Part shown: positions 1 through 8,420 of the stretch, piece after piece
How the letters are laid out: the number at the start of each line of letters is the position of its first letter
Position numbering within the stretch: position 1 is the stretch's first letter
Assembly (NCBI RefSeq): GCF_002377905.1
Contig: NZ_DFQS01000067.1
Coordinates: 1 to 43,768, forward strand
DNA: 43,768 nt
Direction: 5' to 3'
DNA from: Psychrobacter sp. UBA3483
GTDB taxonomy: Bacteria; Pseudomonadota; Gammaproteobacteria; Pseudomonadales; Moraxellaceae
Notes under the pieces: model-generated
Told to the model about the DNA's origin: nothing
What the model saw: the letters and a program-made list of their open reading frames with translations, nothing else
Database searches by the model: none
Made by a program: the position numbers and the translations under genes

Positions 1-48
1 TTTAATTATTGGGATTGGTATAACTATGGATGCGAATAATATTACAAA

Positions 49-63
49 TGATAATTATTATCA
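49..63. promoter_or_regulatory. Fur box (perfect 7-1-7 palindrome)
   Basis: The bases read tgataattattatca, which matches the 7-1-7 Fur palindrome TGATAATnATTATCA at every defined position. No gene starts close to the right (the next one begins at 329 and has its own weak start), so the site most likely controls a gene running left out of the window. That target is an inference. Confidence 0.75.
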
Positions 64-328
64 ATACATAAATGAAAATGTTGATTTAATATTTTGATGA
101 TAGGTGTTTTTTATATAGAAGGGTGGTTGATGATTTTTCAGAGTGAATTTTAGGGTGGTATTCAAGGCAAGCAAATAAATATTATTGCTAGATAGGCTTT
201 TATCTATGAAAAAGTGAGGTATATTAAGGAGGAAAGTAACTCATTTATACAGACTTAAATTTTTGAAAATTTGGTTCAATAACAAGCTATTAACATCATA
301 ATCAACCGCCCATAATTATGAGGATAAT
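64..328. other. Intergenic, no gene seen
   Basis: AT-rich stretch between the Fur box and the first gene. A strong Shine-Dalgarno-like aaggagg lies at 226-232, but no ATG, GTG or TTG follows at a useful distance, so no small gene is called. Nothing else was recognised. Confidence 0.5.
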
Positions 329-1081
329 TTGAATAAAATAAGCAAAGAAGCGGCTGCATTTACAGCCTTGCCACTCAACATCCAAAACGCGTTAAAGCAA
401 AATAAACGCATCGTCTTTATCGCCAATAACCCTTCTATTAGCACAGATAAACTCAAGCAGTTATTACGCCCTGACGATGTTTTGGTGTTATTTAACCATT
501 TTATTAATGCTGATTTTTTTGCCAACCATCCGCTAGCAAGTAGCCTGCCTAAATTGTTATTTTTTCGCCAAATTGGGGACAGTAAACTGCATTTTGGTTT
601 GCCACCGAGGAGCAATAATGTCGCGGTGATGAAGCGCATGGCAAAAGCGGCACCATTAGGTATTTTACTGAGCAATCAGCCTTATCAATTTCCTTTGCCC
701 AGTGATGACCCAAGTCCCGATGATGATCCGATTGATGATGATCGCATACTGACGTTGCCACCAGCCGTGCAAGTGTTGTTGCAAGATGCGGCGCATCATA
801 GCGTGTTATCGGAGCGCCATCCGGTTGTTGATGACTATCCTTACTTTACAGATATTCACTCTTCAGCCCCGTCGTCAGGATTTTTGTTGTATCGCTTGTT
901 GCTAGCGGCGCGCGAGCATGTGCAGCTGATGCAAAACGCCACTCTGCCGCTACAATTATTAATGATAGGTTTTAATGACAATGATAAAACGGCGCACTTT
1001 TGGCAAGGGCATAATTGGGAATTTGAGCGCCATGAAATGAGTTCGCCGCCGCCCGAGGTGGAGATCATACGCCAGTATTAG
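329..1081 (+). CDS. Hypothetical protein, possibly GT29-like glycosyltransferase
   Basis: A 250-residue soluble protein without signal peptide or membrane segment. The N-terminal block (residues 27-36, RIVFIANNPS) looks like the start of a Rossmann-type fold. The C-terminal half has SSGF (182-185), MIGF (212-215) and a GHNWEFERHEM stretch (227-237). These recall the sialyl-motif layout of GT29-like proteins found beside bacterial polysaccharide genes, but the resemblance is weak and I do not claim a reaction. Residues 125-139 are a very acidic Ser/Asp/Pro stretch. The start is a TTG with gagg 5 bases ahead; no better in-frame start was found. It points toward a minus-strand glycosyltransferase gene, so it is a separate transcription unit. 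Confidence 0.6.
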   Translation: MNKISKEAAAFTALPLNIQNALKQNKRIVFIANNPSISTDKLKQLLRPDDVLVLFNHFINADFFANHPLASSLPKLLFFRQIGDSKLHFGLPPRSNNVAVMKRMAKAAPLGILLSNQPYQFPLPSDDPSPDDDPIDDDRILTLPPAVQVLLQDAAHHSVLSERHPVVDDYPYFTDIHSSAPSSGFLLYRLLLAAREHVQLMQNATLPLQLLMIGFNDNDKTAHFWQGHNWEFERHEMSSPPPEVEIIRQY

Positions 1082-1201
1082 GGCATGTCATCAACTCAAG
1101 CGCTGGACGTCTAAATGGGCTAAATTTTGCCAAACTTCGTCACATAGCTGGGTAATATCCCGATATTAACGGCGCTATTTTTCTTGTTTGACGTCAATTT
1201 G

Positions 1202-1232
1202 TCTCATTTTTATCACCATTTTTAAAATGAGA
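1202..1232. terminator. AT-rich inverted repeat between convergent genes
   Basis: Nine-base arms (tctcatttt at 1202-1210 and aaaatgaga at 1224-1232) lie in the 208-base gap between two convergent genes. The stem is weak and AT-rich with T and A runs on its loop side, so it may act as a bidirectional terminator. This is tentative. Confidence 0.35.
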
Positions 1233-1289
1233 ATACACCCTAAGTATGGAGGTATTTGCTCAAGCATTGGCTGTTGTAACAAATGCCCT

Positions 1290-2327
1290 CTAAACGTAGG
1301 CGGCATCGGCACAATAAGCCAGCTCTATCTCTTTACTGCCAGGTTGTCGTAACAGCATAATTGAATTTGATTGCTCGTTCGTCCAATCAATTAAGCCCAT
1401 TTCAGAGAACTGCTCAAGCCAGCCGCCCATTGGCCAGCATTGCCATTTTTGATAAAAACGATTGGCATTGATGATAATACTTTCTAAATGATTGAGAGGC
1501 GGGCGATAGACAGCGTGCTGCTGATGATAAATAAGGTCGGCGGTCAGATAAAAAGCAATATCTAACTGACAGGCAGTAAAGGCAAAGTCGGTATCTTCTG
1601 CGCCATAACCGGTGTACTGCGCATCAAAACCTCCTATTTGCTCGAATTGTTCACGTTTAATCGCAAAGCATAAACTCCAAAAAGCGCCGTAATCATTTGT
1701 TTTTTTAATAGCTGTCGGTGCTGTCTCAGTAGAAATCGATTGTTTCGCATCGAAGTTATCACGATAAGGATTATAAACAGACAGACGATTCAAGTAATCA
1801 TTAGTCAGCGCGCCCTTTTGCAACGCTAAGCTTTCCTCGTTTGATAAAGGTCGCGTCAGATAGCGCGGTTGTCCCATCAGTAGAGCGTTTGGATACTGGT
1901 TTAATTTTGTGCTTAGTTGTTCAATAAAGCTCGGCGCTACGATGCAATCAACGTCCAAAAATATCAGCGTCTCATGCGTAGCATGCGCGGCGCCAATATT
2001 GCGATTATGACCGATATCAAATTCGGTTTTGTCCGATTTTTCTAACGTTAGAACATCAAACGTTTGATGTTCTAACGTTTGATGGTCTGCGCTGTCCACT
2101 AAATCTACAGTTGTGGGAATCTTGACAATGTTTAAAGCAAAATCAGCCAGATGTTTGGGGTCAGCATCATCATTGACAATAATGACTTCGTCGGGCTTAA
2201 CGCTGCCATTCGCAAGGCTACTGAGCAGATTATACAGGTGACGATTGCGTCCATAACAAGTCGTGATCACCGTTACCGGCACATGCTCTGAAACCGCGTT
2301 AAGATTGGTAATGGGTTTTACGGTCAT
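1290..2327 (-). CDS. Family 2 (GT-A) glycosyltransferase with galactosyltransferase-like C-terminus
   Basis: A 345-residue cytoplasmic GT-A glycosyltransferase. It opens with the GT2 nucleotide-sugar fold (VPVTVITTCYGRN, residues 16-28, then EVIIVNDDAD, 47-56). It carries the metal-binding DXD as FLDVDC (123-128). Near residues 232-250 it has a GGFD...GYGAEDTDF segment, the acceptor/catalytic block seen in chondroitin-polymerase-like and GT7-type C-terminal domains. Donor and acceptor cannot be read from sequence. It is the last gene of a minus-strand run of glycosyltransferases (gap of 71 bases to the one before). The nearest Shine-Dalgarno (agaggtg) is about 13 bases ahead of the ATG, so translation may be weak. 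Residues 82-96 carry a short repeat encoded by a long DNA palindrome, listed separately. Confidence 0.85.
   Translation of the reverse strand: MTVKPITNLNAVSEHVPVTVITTCYGRNRHLYNLLSSLANGSVKPDEVIIVNDDADPKHLADFALNIVKIPTTVDLVDSADHQTLEHQTFDVLTLEKSDKTEFDIGHNRNIGAAHATHETLIFLDVDCIVAPSFIEQLSTKLNQYPNALLMGQPRYLTRPLSNEESLALQKGALTNDYLNRLSVYNPYRDNFDAKQSISTETAPTAIKKTNDYGAFWSLCFAIKREQFEQIGGFDAQYTGYGAEDTDFAFTACQLDIAFYLTADLIYHQQHAVYRPPLNHLESIIINANRFYQKWQCWPMGGWLEQFSEMGLIDWTNEQSNSIMLLRQPGSKEIELAYCADAAYV
2041..2082. repeat. 36-bp perfect palindrome inside a glycosyltransferase gene
   Basis: Bases 2044-2079 form a perfect 36-bp palindrome centred between 2061 and 2062. Pairing continues to 2041-2082 with one mismatch. 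It overlaps a 15-bp direct repeat that encodes HQTLE-HQTFD-VLTLE in the gene at 1290-2327. The reading frame is kept throughout. Confidence 0.9.
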
Positions 2328-2398
2328 TGTTTGTCAGCACCTCTTGTATTAATTTGGCTTGTATATTTTTGCTATGACGTTATTGATAATTATTGCAC

Positions 2399-3619
2399 TT
2401 AATGTCTAGGCTTTAAGGCAAGCTGCGGCAGCAACCATTGTTCAAACCAATCTTTAGTCGTTCGATACTTGCCCGTACTCTGCATAAACGCTTGGGCTGA
2501 CTGTATGGCTTCTTGATTAAGCGTTGTACTATCAGGCTTTGATAAGCACTGAGTTCGAGTGGAGTGGTCAGCAGTTTTGCCACTTAGCTTATGTGTGCCG
2601 CTTACATTTATTAACGCTTTAAATTGCTGCCAACTTAATGCGCGTCCTTGGGCTATCAACGCCTCTGCCATTACCTCTTGCTCTTGGTGGGGACGATCGT
2701 CAGGTAGGACGACCAGTGGCGTCGCATAATCATAGGCTTGGGCGACGGCATTTAGACCGCACGCCATCAGTAGATAATCGCTATGTTCGATGAATGGCGT
2801 CACATTACTCACTTCGGCCGCGATATCAACATAATGTCGTTTATCCTCGTCGATAGGGCCAAGCGATATAATAAAAGCATGTGGTAAAAGCTGCCGCAGC
2901 TCGGGCAGTTTTGCATCAATGGCTTGATGCCCACCATAGCCTTTAATGACGGTAACGATAGTTGGCGTATCTTTATCCTTATCATTTAGCATCAAAGAGA
3001 GTGCTTTTTCATCAGTGGTAAGCTGCATTAAGTCTTTTATAAAATCTTGGTAAGTTTGCGCATTTTTTTGCTCAGTGTTGATAAAGTCAAGATAGAGGGT
3101 CTTTTTGGCCAGCCAATCAAGTGTCATCGCGGATTCTAATGTGCGAGGATAAGGGGCAAGCAAAGCAAGCGCACCAGCGAAAGCGTTTAGATGCGGCTCA
3201 TCATCGCGAATACCAGGCAGTCTGACATAAAGGTATGGAACACTGGCGGCGCGGCATAGCATGGCGACTTCAACGCTGACATCAACAATCATCAAATCAA
3301 TACGGCGCTGATAAATCGTATCGAGTATTTTATGGCTGCGCTGCTGAATATCGCTATTACCGACGGGCGAATAATGCAGGCTGGCTGGTTGCCAATATTG
3401 TCCTGCGCGCCCAGCGAGTACATCATCTGCACGCTCATCCTCTGCTGGCAGTCGTACAATTTGCGCCTCATCTATAGCCGCAAACGTATAAGCATCAGAG
3501 GTTACGCTAGTAAATACCGTTAATTGCTGTCTTGCTTCAGTGGGTAATAAGGCAGCAAGCTTATCGATTTGGCGGCAATGACCTGAGCCGTGATGATGAG
3601 CGTAATAACCAAGCCGCAT
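2399..3619 (-). CDS. GT-B glycosyltransferase, MurG/MGDG-synthase-like (GT28 type)
   Basis: A 406-residue protein with a GT-B layout. The N-terminal domain begins with a Gly/His-rich loop HHHGSGH (residues 8-14), like the acceptor-side loop of MurG and MGDG synthase relatives. The C-terminal domain ends in a CGLNAVAQAYDYATPLVVLP segment, then DDRPHQEQ, which corresponds to the nucleotide-sugar-binding part of GT28 enzymes. The sugar and acceptor are unknown. The ATG overlaps the stop of the upstream glycosyltransferase by one base (taatg), and a gagg-containing Shine-Dalgarno sits inside the end of that gene, so the two are probably translationally coupled and work in one pathway. No signal peptide or membrane helix is visible. 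Confidence 0.75.
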   Translation of the reverse strand: MRLGYYAHHHGSGHCRQIDKLAALLPTEARQQLTVFTSVTSDAYTFAAIDEAQIVRLPAEDERADDVLAGRAGQYWQPASLHYSPVGNSDIQQRSHKILDTIYQRRIDLMIVDVSVEVAMLCRAASVPYLYVRLPGIRDDEPHLNAFAGALALLAPYPRTLESAMTLDWLAKKTLYLDFINTEQKNAQTYQDFIKDLMQLTTDEKALSLMLNDKDKDTPTIVTVIKGYGGHQAIDAKLPELRQLLPHAFIISLGPIDEDKRHYVDIAAEVSNVTPFIEHSDYLLMACGLNAVAQAYDYATPLVVLPDDRPHQEQEVMAEALIAQGRALSWQQFKALINVSGTHKLSGKTADHSTRTQCLSKPDSTTLNQEAIQSAQAFMQSTGKYRTTKDWFEQWLLPQLALKPRH

Positions 3620-4962
3620 TATCCTCGCTCCATTATATTATTTAAGCGACTGCTTGAACTGATTATCGGCTCTGCTTTATTGCTTTTGCCATTTTTGTGG
3701 TTAAATGAATTCGGTTTTAAATGTACATCTGTTGGAGTTTCAACGCCTTTTTTCTGCTCGATTTCTGCTACTGCTGCTTTATACAAGTCTAAATAGCCTG
3801 CTACCATGGCTGCTACGGAACAAAACTGTAAGGCGCGTTCTCGGCAGGCTTGACGTGAGATGCTCTTAATCTTAGTAAAGCCTTTGATAAACGCGTCTTT
3901 ATCTTCCTTAGCGACGATAACGCCGGTGCTTGGTGTGACAATCTCGGCGCTAGCACCAACATCAAAGCCAATCACTGGCGTACCGCACGCTAAGCTCTCA
4001 GCCAGTGTTAAACCATACGGCTCATCCCATGTGCTGGTAAATAGCATGGCAGTCGCTTGACAGAGGTAGCGATTTACCTCGTCTTTGGTGACATGACCGA
4101 CATAATCAAACAGTTTTTGCGCGCCATTTTCACCATCTTGAGCCAAGAGTGGGGCAACTTGCTCATCAAAATACGCTTCGTTGCTTTTGGGACCAGCGAT
4201 GATAAGTTTTTTTCCCGCTTCCATACAGTATTGCATGGCCAAATGTGTGCCTTTTTCGGGGCAAATACGTCCAAACCAAAAATAAATTTCACCATTTTCA
4301 CGGGTAAAATCATCCGTAAATTCAATATTAGCATTAAAGGATTTTACATCAATGCCGTTATAAACCACTTCTGATGGCACAAACTCTGAAAAAAGCTGCT
4401 GTTGGTGTTTGCTGATAGCGGTAAACTGGGTGGTTGTACCATGACGCAAGGTCAATAGCGCCAAACGCAATTGCGGGAAAATAGGCGTATGAAAGGTGGT
4501 AAAAAACCGCGCGCCAAACGCTTGACCGGTCATCATCGGGATATGATGTAAGCTGTGATTATGCACGATGTCAATCTCACCACGTTCATCGCGCTCGATG
4601 ATATCGCGTAGCACATCTTGATAGACCAAATACTGATACATCTCCTCGCGGCTCATGCCTAAAGTCTCATGCTCATTCGGATAGACAGTCTTATCAAATT
4701 CTTCTCGGGTTAGTATTGGGACAAGGCGAGCCTGCGTTTGACTGTCTTTATGTGCATAAAGCAAAACCTCATGGCCTTGGGAGACAAGCTCATCACATAT
4801 AAGCTGAGTAATCATCTCAAGCCCGCCAGCAAAGGGCTGAGCAATAGGATATAAACAATGAGCAATCATCGCAATACGTAAAGGTTTATCCGCTAACAGG
4901 GCAGGGCGTTCAGCATTATTGTCAATAGCCTCTATAAAATTAATAGGATCAGCAACGGGCAT
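3619..4962 (-). CDS. Family 4 glycosyltransferase
   Basis: A 447-residue GT-B retaining glycosyltransferase. The N-terminal domain has the typical FAGGLEMITQLICDEL acceptor-side helix after the first beta strand (RIAMIAHCLYP). The C-terminal domain starts with VVYNGIDVKSF, followed by FGRICPEKGTHLA and, around residue 320, the EX7E motif as EPYGLTLAE, then CGTPVIGFDVGASAEIV. All are GT4 hallmarks. The last 50 or so residues are a polar, Lys/Asn/Ser-rich tail not expected in the family. It heads a coupled pair with the GT28-like gene. The start has gagg 6 bases ahead. Substrate unknown; exopolysaccharide, glycolipid or a compatible-solute glycoside are all possible. Confidence 0.88.
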   Translation of the reverse strand: MPVADPINFIEAIDNNAERPALLADKPLRIAMIAHCLYPIAQPFAGGLEMITQLICDELVSQGHEVLLYAHKDSQTQARLVPILTREEFDKTVYPNEHETLGMSREEMYQYLVYQDVLRDIIERDERGEIDIVHNHSLHHIPMMTGQAFGARFFTTFHTPIFPQLRLALLTLRHGTTTQFTAISKHQQQLFSEFVPSEVVYNGIDVKSFNANIEFTDDFTRENGEIYFWFGRICPEKGTHLAMQYCMEAGKKLIIAGPKSNEAYFDEQVAPLLAQDGENGAQKLFDYVGHVTKDEVNRYLCQATAMLFTSTWDEPYGLTLAESLACGTPVIGFDVGASAEIVTPSTGVIVAKEDKDAFIKGFTKIKSISRQACRERALQFCSVAAMVAGYLDLYKAAVAEIEQKKGVETPTDVHLKPNSFNHKNGKSNKAEPIISSSSRLNNIMERG

Positions 4963-5153
4963 AAGTACCTCAAAGTAAAACGAGCGATTATGGTAAATAA
5001 GTAAAAAAGGCAGTCTTAATAAAACAACTGCTTAAAACATGCTAAAGCGTTGATTCGCTATCAATAGACTGCTGCAGGCGTTTTTAAGCGTTATTCAATT
5101 AATAGGCTAAATTTCAAATTAATAAGCTAAAAATAAATGCTTAAAGCCAATCA

Positions 5154-6689
5154 TTAAGAATTAATAATTTTTTTGTCTTCAAATAACGTGTAGATTTCAG
5201 GTTGTAATGGCTTTAGACTTTTGGTTTGTTTACGAGGCTGATTAACAGCCAAGGTAACGGCAGGTTTAGATTTAATGCTAATACTAGACGAATTTTTCTT
5301 AGGGACCGTAAAGTTATCAAATGCCACTTTTGCGGCGCCAATTTTTAACATACAAATCATCAAAGCACAGATAAATAATAGCGGAGAATAAAGCGGCGAG
5401 AACGGTGCCACTATAACGGCAGTGATGATATTGAGTAGCAAAATCAGCTTGGGTAACGCCACCATATTGGCGCGACGTAATGAGCTTTGAGTACGAATGT
5501 ATTCTTGCTTTGGGGTGCAGACAAAGGGTTTTTCGCTACCCCATAACACAGGCAACCACGATAGTGCACCAAGCTCCCAAAAATTTAAATGCATCAGCCA
5601 TGCTCTGACACGCATTTTGATACTATACTCATGGTTTTGACTGAGCTGTTTGTTCAGTGGCGCTTTATCCTGTAAATATGCCCATAATCGCCTTATGATA
5701 AAAACGCTATAGCTGGCATAGACCAAGTACAAAGGCGTGAGTAGGGAAATATCAGGCATGACATCTGAGAATTGAAACTTTAAAAGTGCGTAGCCAAGGA
5801 TAAATAAGGTCGCTAGCTGCAAAAAGATAAATAAACCAGTGAAGTTTATCCAAGCACTGAGCTGAGATAAATGCGCACGCGCATATGCCAAACGTTTACC
5901 CAGACTTTTCGTATCTTGGATTTTAGTGGGCAAGGCTATTGAAAAATAGTTGCTTAACACCTGCATATTGCCATAGATCCAGCGCCGACGTTGACACATC
6001 AGATCATTTAACGAGGTAGGTAATAGGCCTGTCGCAATAACTTCTGGTATGAACTGACTGCGAAACCCTCTTTTATGCATCAATACGCCCATTTGCGCAT
6101 CTTCAGTAATGGAGGCACCTGACCAACCGCCTAAGCTCAAAAGATCGGAGCGACGTATCACTGCATAAGTGCCTGTTGATAGTGCACGCTTACGATTAAA
6201 GGGGCGATATAAATGATGATTAAAATAATGGTTAAGCTCGCTGTGCGTGTCCATTTGCCCAGCACTGCGGTAAAACTGCGGGAACTGTAAAAGCGTATGG
6301 TTTGGATATTGCTTAATAGCATTGGCAATAGATATTCTTGCATGCGGAAGTGCTTGATAATCACTATCGACCACCACAAGGTGTGAGCAGTCTGGATTCA
6401 TAAGACCCAACGCCAAATTTAACGCGCCTGCCTTAAAACCGGCTACTGCATCGATATGATAAAAACGCACATTGAGTGCTGGATCTAGACTGGCGCAAAA
6501 AGCGGCCAAAGGCTGATACATGGACGTATCTGTATTGTTGTTATCGATAATAAGTATCTCATCAGTCGCCTGTTTTACAGCCAGCAAAGACTGGATAGTC
6601 GCAATCACCATTTCTGGTGGTTCAGACCGGGTCATTAGCTGAAAACTGAAAGACGCAGGAGCTAAAAGATGTTTTTTATGAACTGTCAT
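5154..6689 (-). CDS. Membrane family 2 glycosyltransferase (cellulose-synthase-like)
   Basis: A 511-residue processive-type GT2 enzyme. The catalytic domain shows the D,D,D,Q..RW signature: VVVDSDYQ (DSD at 108-110), ITEDAQMG (TED at 195-197) and CQRRRWIYG (QRRRW at 233-237), as in BcsA, NdvB-like and OpgH-like proteins. It is followed by several hydrophobic segments (about residues 280-345 and 410-445), so it should sit in the inner membrane. The C-terminal 65 residues are basic and polar. There is no PilZ domain. It stands alone, with 191 bases to the next gene downstream. The start has aagga ahead at good spacing. It probably extends or starts a glucan-like chain, but this is inferred only from family. 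Confidence 0.85.
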   Translation of the reverse strand: MTVHKKHLLAPASFSFQLMTRSEPPEMVIATIQSLLAVKQATDEILIIDNNNTDTSMYQPLAAFCASLDPALNVRFYHIDAVAGFKAGALNLALGLMNPDCSHLVVVDSDYQALPHARISIANAIKQYPNHTLLQFPQFYRSAGQMDTHSELNHYFNHHLYRPFNRKRALSTGTYAVIRRSDLLSLGGWSGASITEDAQMGVLMHKRGFRSQFIPEVIATGLLPTSLNDLMCQRRRWIYGNMQVLSNYFSIALPTKIQDTKSLGKRLAYARAHLSQLSAWINFTGLFIFLQLATLFILGYALLKFQFSDVMPDISLLTPLYLVYASYSVFIIRRLWAYLQDKAPLNKQLSQNHEYSIKMRVRAWLMHLNFWELGALSWLPVLWGSEKPFVCTPKQEYIRTQSSLRRANMVALPKLILLLNIITAVIVAPFSPLYSPLLFICALMICMLKIGAAKVAFDNFTVPKKNSSSISIKSKPAVTLAVNQPRKQTKSLKPLQPEIYTLFEDKKIINS

Positions 6690-7156
6690 GGCTTATCCTT
6701 AGGCACATACGACGGACGAAAATATTGATAAAAGCATGGATGAAAAACACATGCAAAAAATGAGCATAGTAATAGTTATAATGAAGTAGTTATTATTGTG
6801 TTTTCGATTACCCGACAAATAGTAATACAAAACTCGGTAACCTTGAGACTGTTAAGTGTTGGTGAATATTTAAGAGTGTAATCCTACGTAATTTATGCGA
6901 GCTATTTCACACCTATCAGTACGCCTAATACGAGTTAGACGAGGTTTGTGTTATCAGATAAATCGCAAAGTTTTTGGGATAATTTAAGTATTTCAAAAAG
7001 GAGCTACAGAAAAGAGGGACAGCGAGAATGACAAGAATTTAAAACAGAGAAGGAAATATAAAGGCGATGCAACGAAGAACGCTAGGGTTAAAAAATAGTG
7101 CCTTGTATAAAAAGAGCCTTGTATACATTGCTTAAAGAATGATAGATTTCAGAAAA
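6690..7156. other. Intergenic, no gene seen
   Basis: About 470 bases of AT-rich DNA between the membrane glycosyltransferase and the csbD terminator. It must hold the promoter of the glycosyltransferase. I found no convincing open frame, RNA gene or clear operator. Confidence 0.4.
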
Positions 7157-7200
7157 TAAAAGCGCATTAGGCATGTTTATGACTGCCTAATACGCTTTAT
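7157..7200 (-). terminator. Rho-independent terminator of the csbD-like gene
   Basis: Arms of 15 bases or more (about 7157-7173 and 7184-7200) with one mismatch and a 10-base loop, about 50 bases after the csbD-like stop codon. Read on the minus strand the stem is followed by a T-rich run. Confidence 0.7.
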
Positions 7201-7249
7201 CATGAATAACTAATAGGTTTCAAATATTACTTAATATTAAAACCTAAAA

Positions 7250-7453
7250 TTAATAGTTATTACTGCGGCGCCAATCGTCAACTTCACGTTCGGCATCTTC
7301 TTTACTATGGCCATAACGTTCTTGGACACGGCCAACCAACTTATCACGGCTGCCTTCAATGTGCGTGAGATCGTCATCGGTCAAATCCGCCCATTTCTGT
7401 TTTACTGAGCCTTTAAGTTGGTTCCAATCACCTTTTAAAGTATGTTCATTCAT
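7250..7453 (-). CDS. CsbD family stress-response protein
   Basis: A 67-residue hydrophilic protein that matches the CsbD/YjbJ family along its length: an opening LKGDWNQLKGSVKQKW, a middle LTDDDL....GSRDKLVGRVQERYG and a C-terminal acidic DAEREVDDW. The family is induced by general stress and by high salt in other bacteria; its biochemical role is unknown. The start has aagga 7 bases ahead. It lies between two sugar clusters and just after the trehalose operon, which fits an osmotic- or desiccation-stress setting. The 259 bases upstream would hold its own promoter; a terminator follows. Confidence 0.93.
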   Translation of the reverse strand: MNEHTLKGDWNQLKGSVKQKWADLTDDDLTHIEGSRDKLVGRVQERYGHSKEDAEREVDDWRRSNNY

Positions 7454-7712
7454 AGTGGTATTCCTTTTCCGATTATTAGATTAATTTATTGGCTATCTAA
7501 CTATTAAGACCCATCAATTTGCTTTGTTATATTTCTCAATTATGGGTTATCAGCTGGCATAAATCCCTAGCTGACAAATCTAATATAAGCATGGAAAATC
7601 GGGTTGTCTGTAGATTGAATGTTTAGAGTGTTACCAGAATATTAGTAACAGATTCATTGTGTTAGCGAAGTATATGGCGTGTCGCAAGTGAATGACTGTG
7701 CATTTTTTATTT

Positions 7713-8396
7713 CTAACGGTTTGCTTCTAAATGTGCTAAAAACGCTGCAAAACCTTCTGTCGCCCGCGCTTGTAAGCGGCTACTGGTAATGACTCGAACG
7801 CGATTACTCCAAGTGATGGCAAAATTTTGCTTCTCAAATTTTTTCACCAAATCGACATCTTCATGACAAGGCAGGGCTGCAAAACCGCCAACAGCGAGAT
7901 AAGCTTCACTACTAAAGCTTAGATTTGCCCCATGAATATGGCGATGTCCCATACTATCTTGATAGTGAGCGATATACTCTTTGCGCGTTTGTGGCGTTAA
8001 ATGTGACCAATCATCAACGATCACAACGCCGCATATCATAGCGGTCGGCTGGGCTTTTATATGGGCGATTTGCTGCGTTAACCAGTCTGCTGTGACGAGC
8101 GAATCAGCGTCGGTACAGGCAATCCAAGTCGCGCCAGAGGTGAGAGCATAACGAATGCCAAAATCTCGTACTTGTCCCACACATTGGTAATCACAGCATA
8201 GATAATCTACGCCCGCGCGCTTAACCAATGCAAGCGTATCATCGCTACAACTATCGAGCACCACCAGTACAGTGGCGGTAATGGTAGAGGGCAGCTGCTC
8301 AATGGCGCTCTGCACCGATGCCAAGCATTTAGAAATGGTCAGCGCTTCGTTATGAGCGGGAATGACGATAGCGATATTGATATTTGTATTATTCAT
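7713..8396 (-). CDS. Family 2 glycosyltransferase, last gene of the otsBA operon
   Basis: A 227-residue soluble GT-A enzyme. It opens with IAIVIPAHNEALTISKCLAS (GT2 fold), has TVLVVLDSCSDDT for nucleotide binding, a DXD-like TDADS (95-99) and a late CHEDVDL acidic motif (177-183) before the end. It starts 24 bases after the methyltransferase gene, with aggag ahead of the ATG; an earlier ATG at 8400 is out of frame and stops after three codons. It is short for a GT2 and has no membrane part. Its constant company in this operon (dehydrogenase-like, PIG-L, methyltransferase) suggests it adds a sugar to a small metabolite or lipid. That is inference. Confidence 0.85.
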   Translation of the reverse strand: MNNTNINIAIVIPAHNEALTISKCLASVQSAIEQLPSTITATVLVVLDSCSDDTLALVKRAGVDYLCCDYQCVGQVRDFGIRYALTSGATWIACTDADSLVTADWLTQQIAHIKAQPTAMICGVVIVDDWSHLTPQTRKEYIAHYQDSMGHRHIHGANLSFSSEAYLAVGGFAALPCHEDVDLVKKFEKQNFAITWSNRVRVITSSRLQARATEGFAAFLAHLEANR

Positions 8397-8420
8397 CCAT
8401 TCTCCTCGGCGGGTTCACTA

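Noticed and set aside
1..39. Possible 3' end of a plus-strand gene (FNYWDWYNYGCE then stop)
   Set aside because: Only 12 residues, no recognisable family, and a Fur box follows at once; more likely chance.
226..232. Strong Shine-Dalgarno-like aaggagg
   Set aside because: No start codon within the next 15 bases and no open frame.
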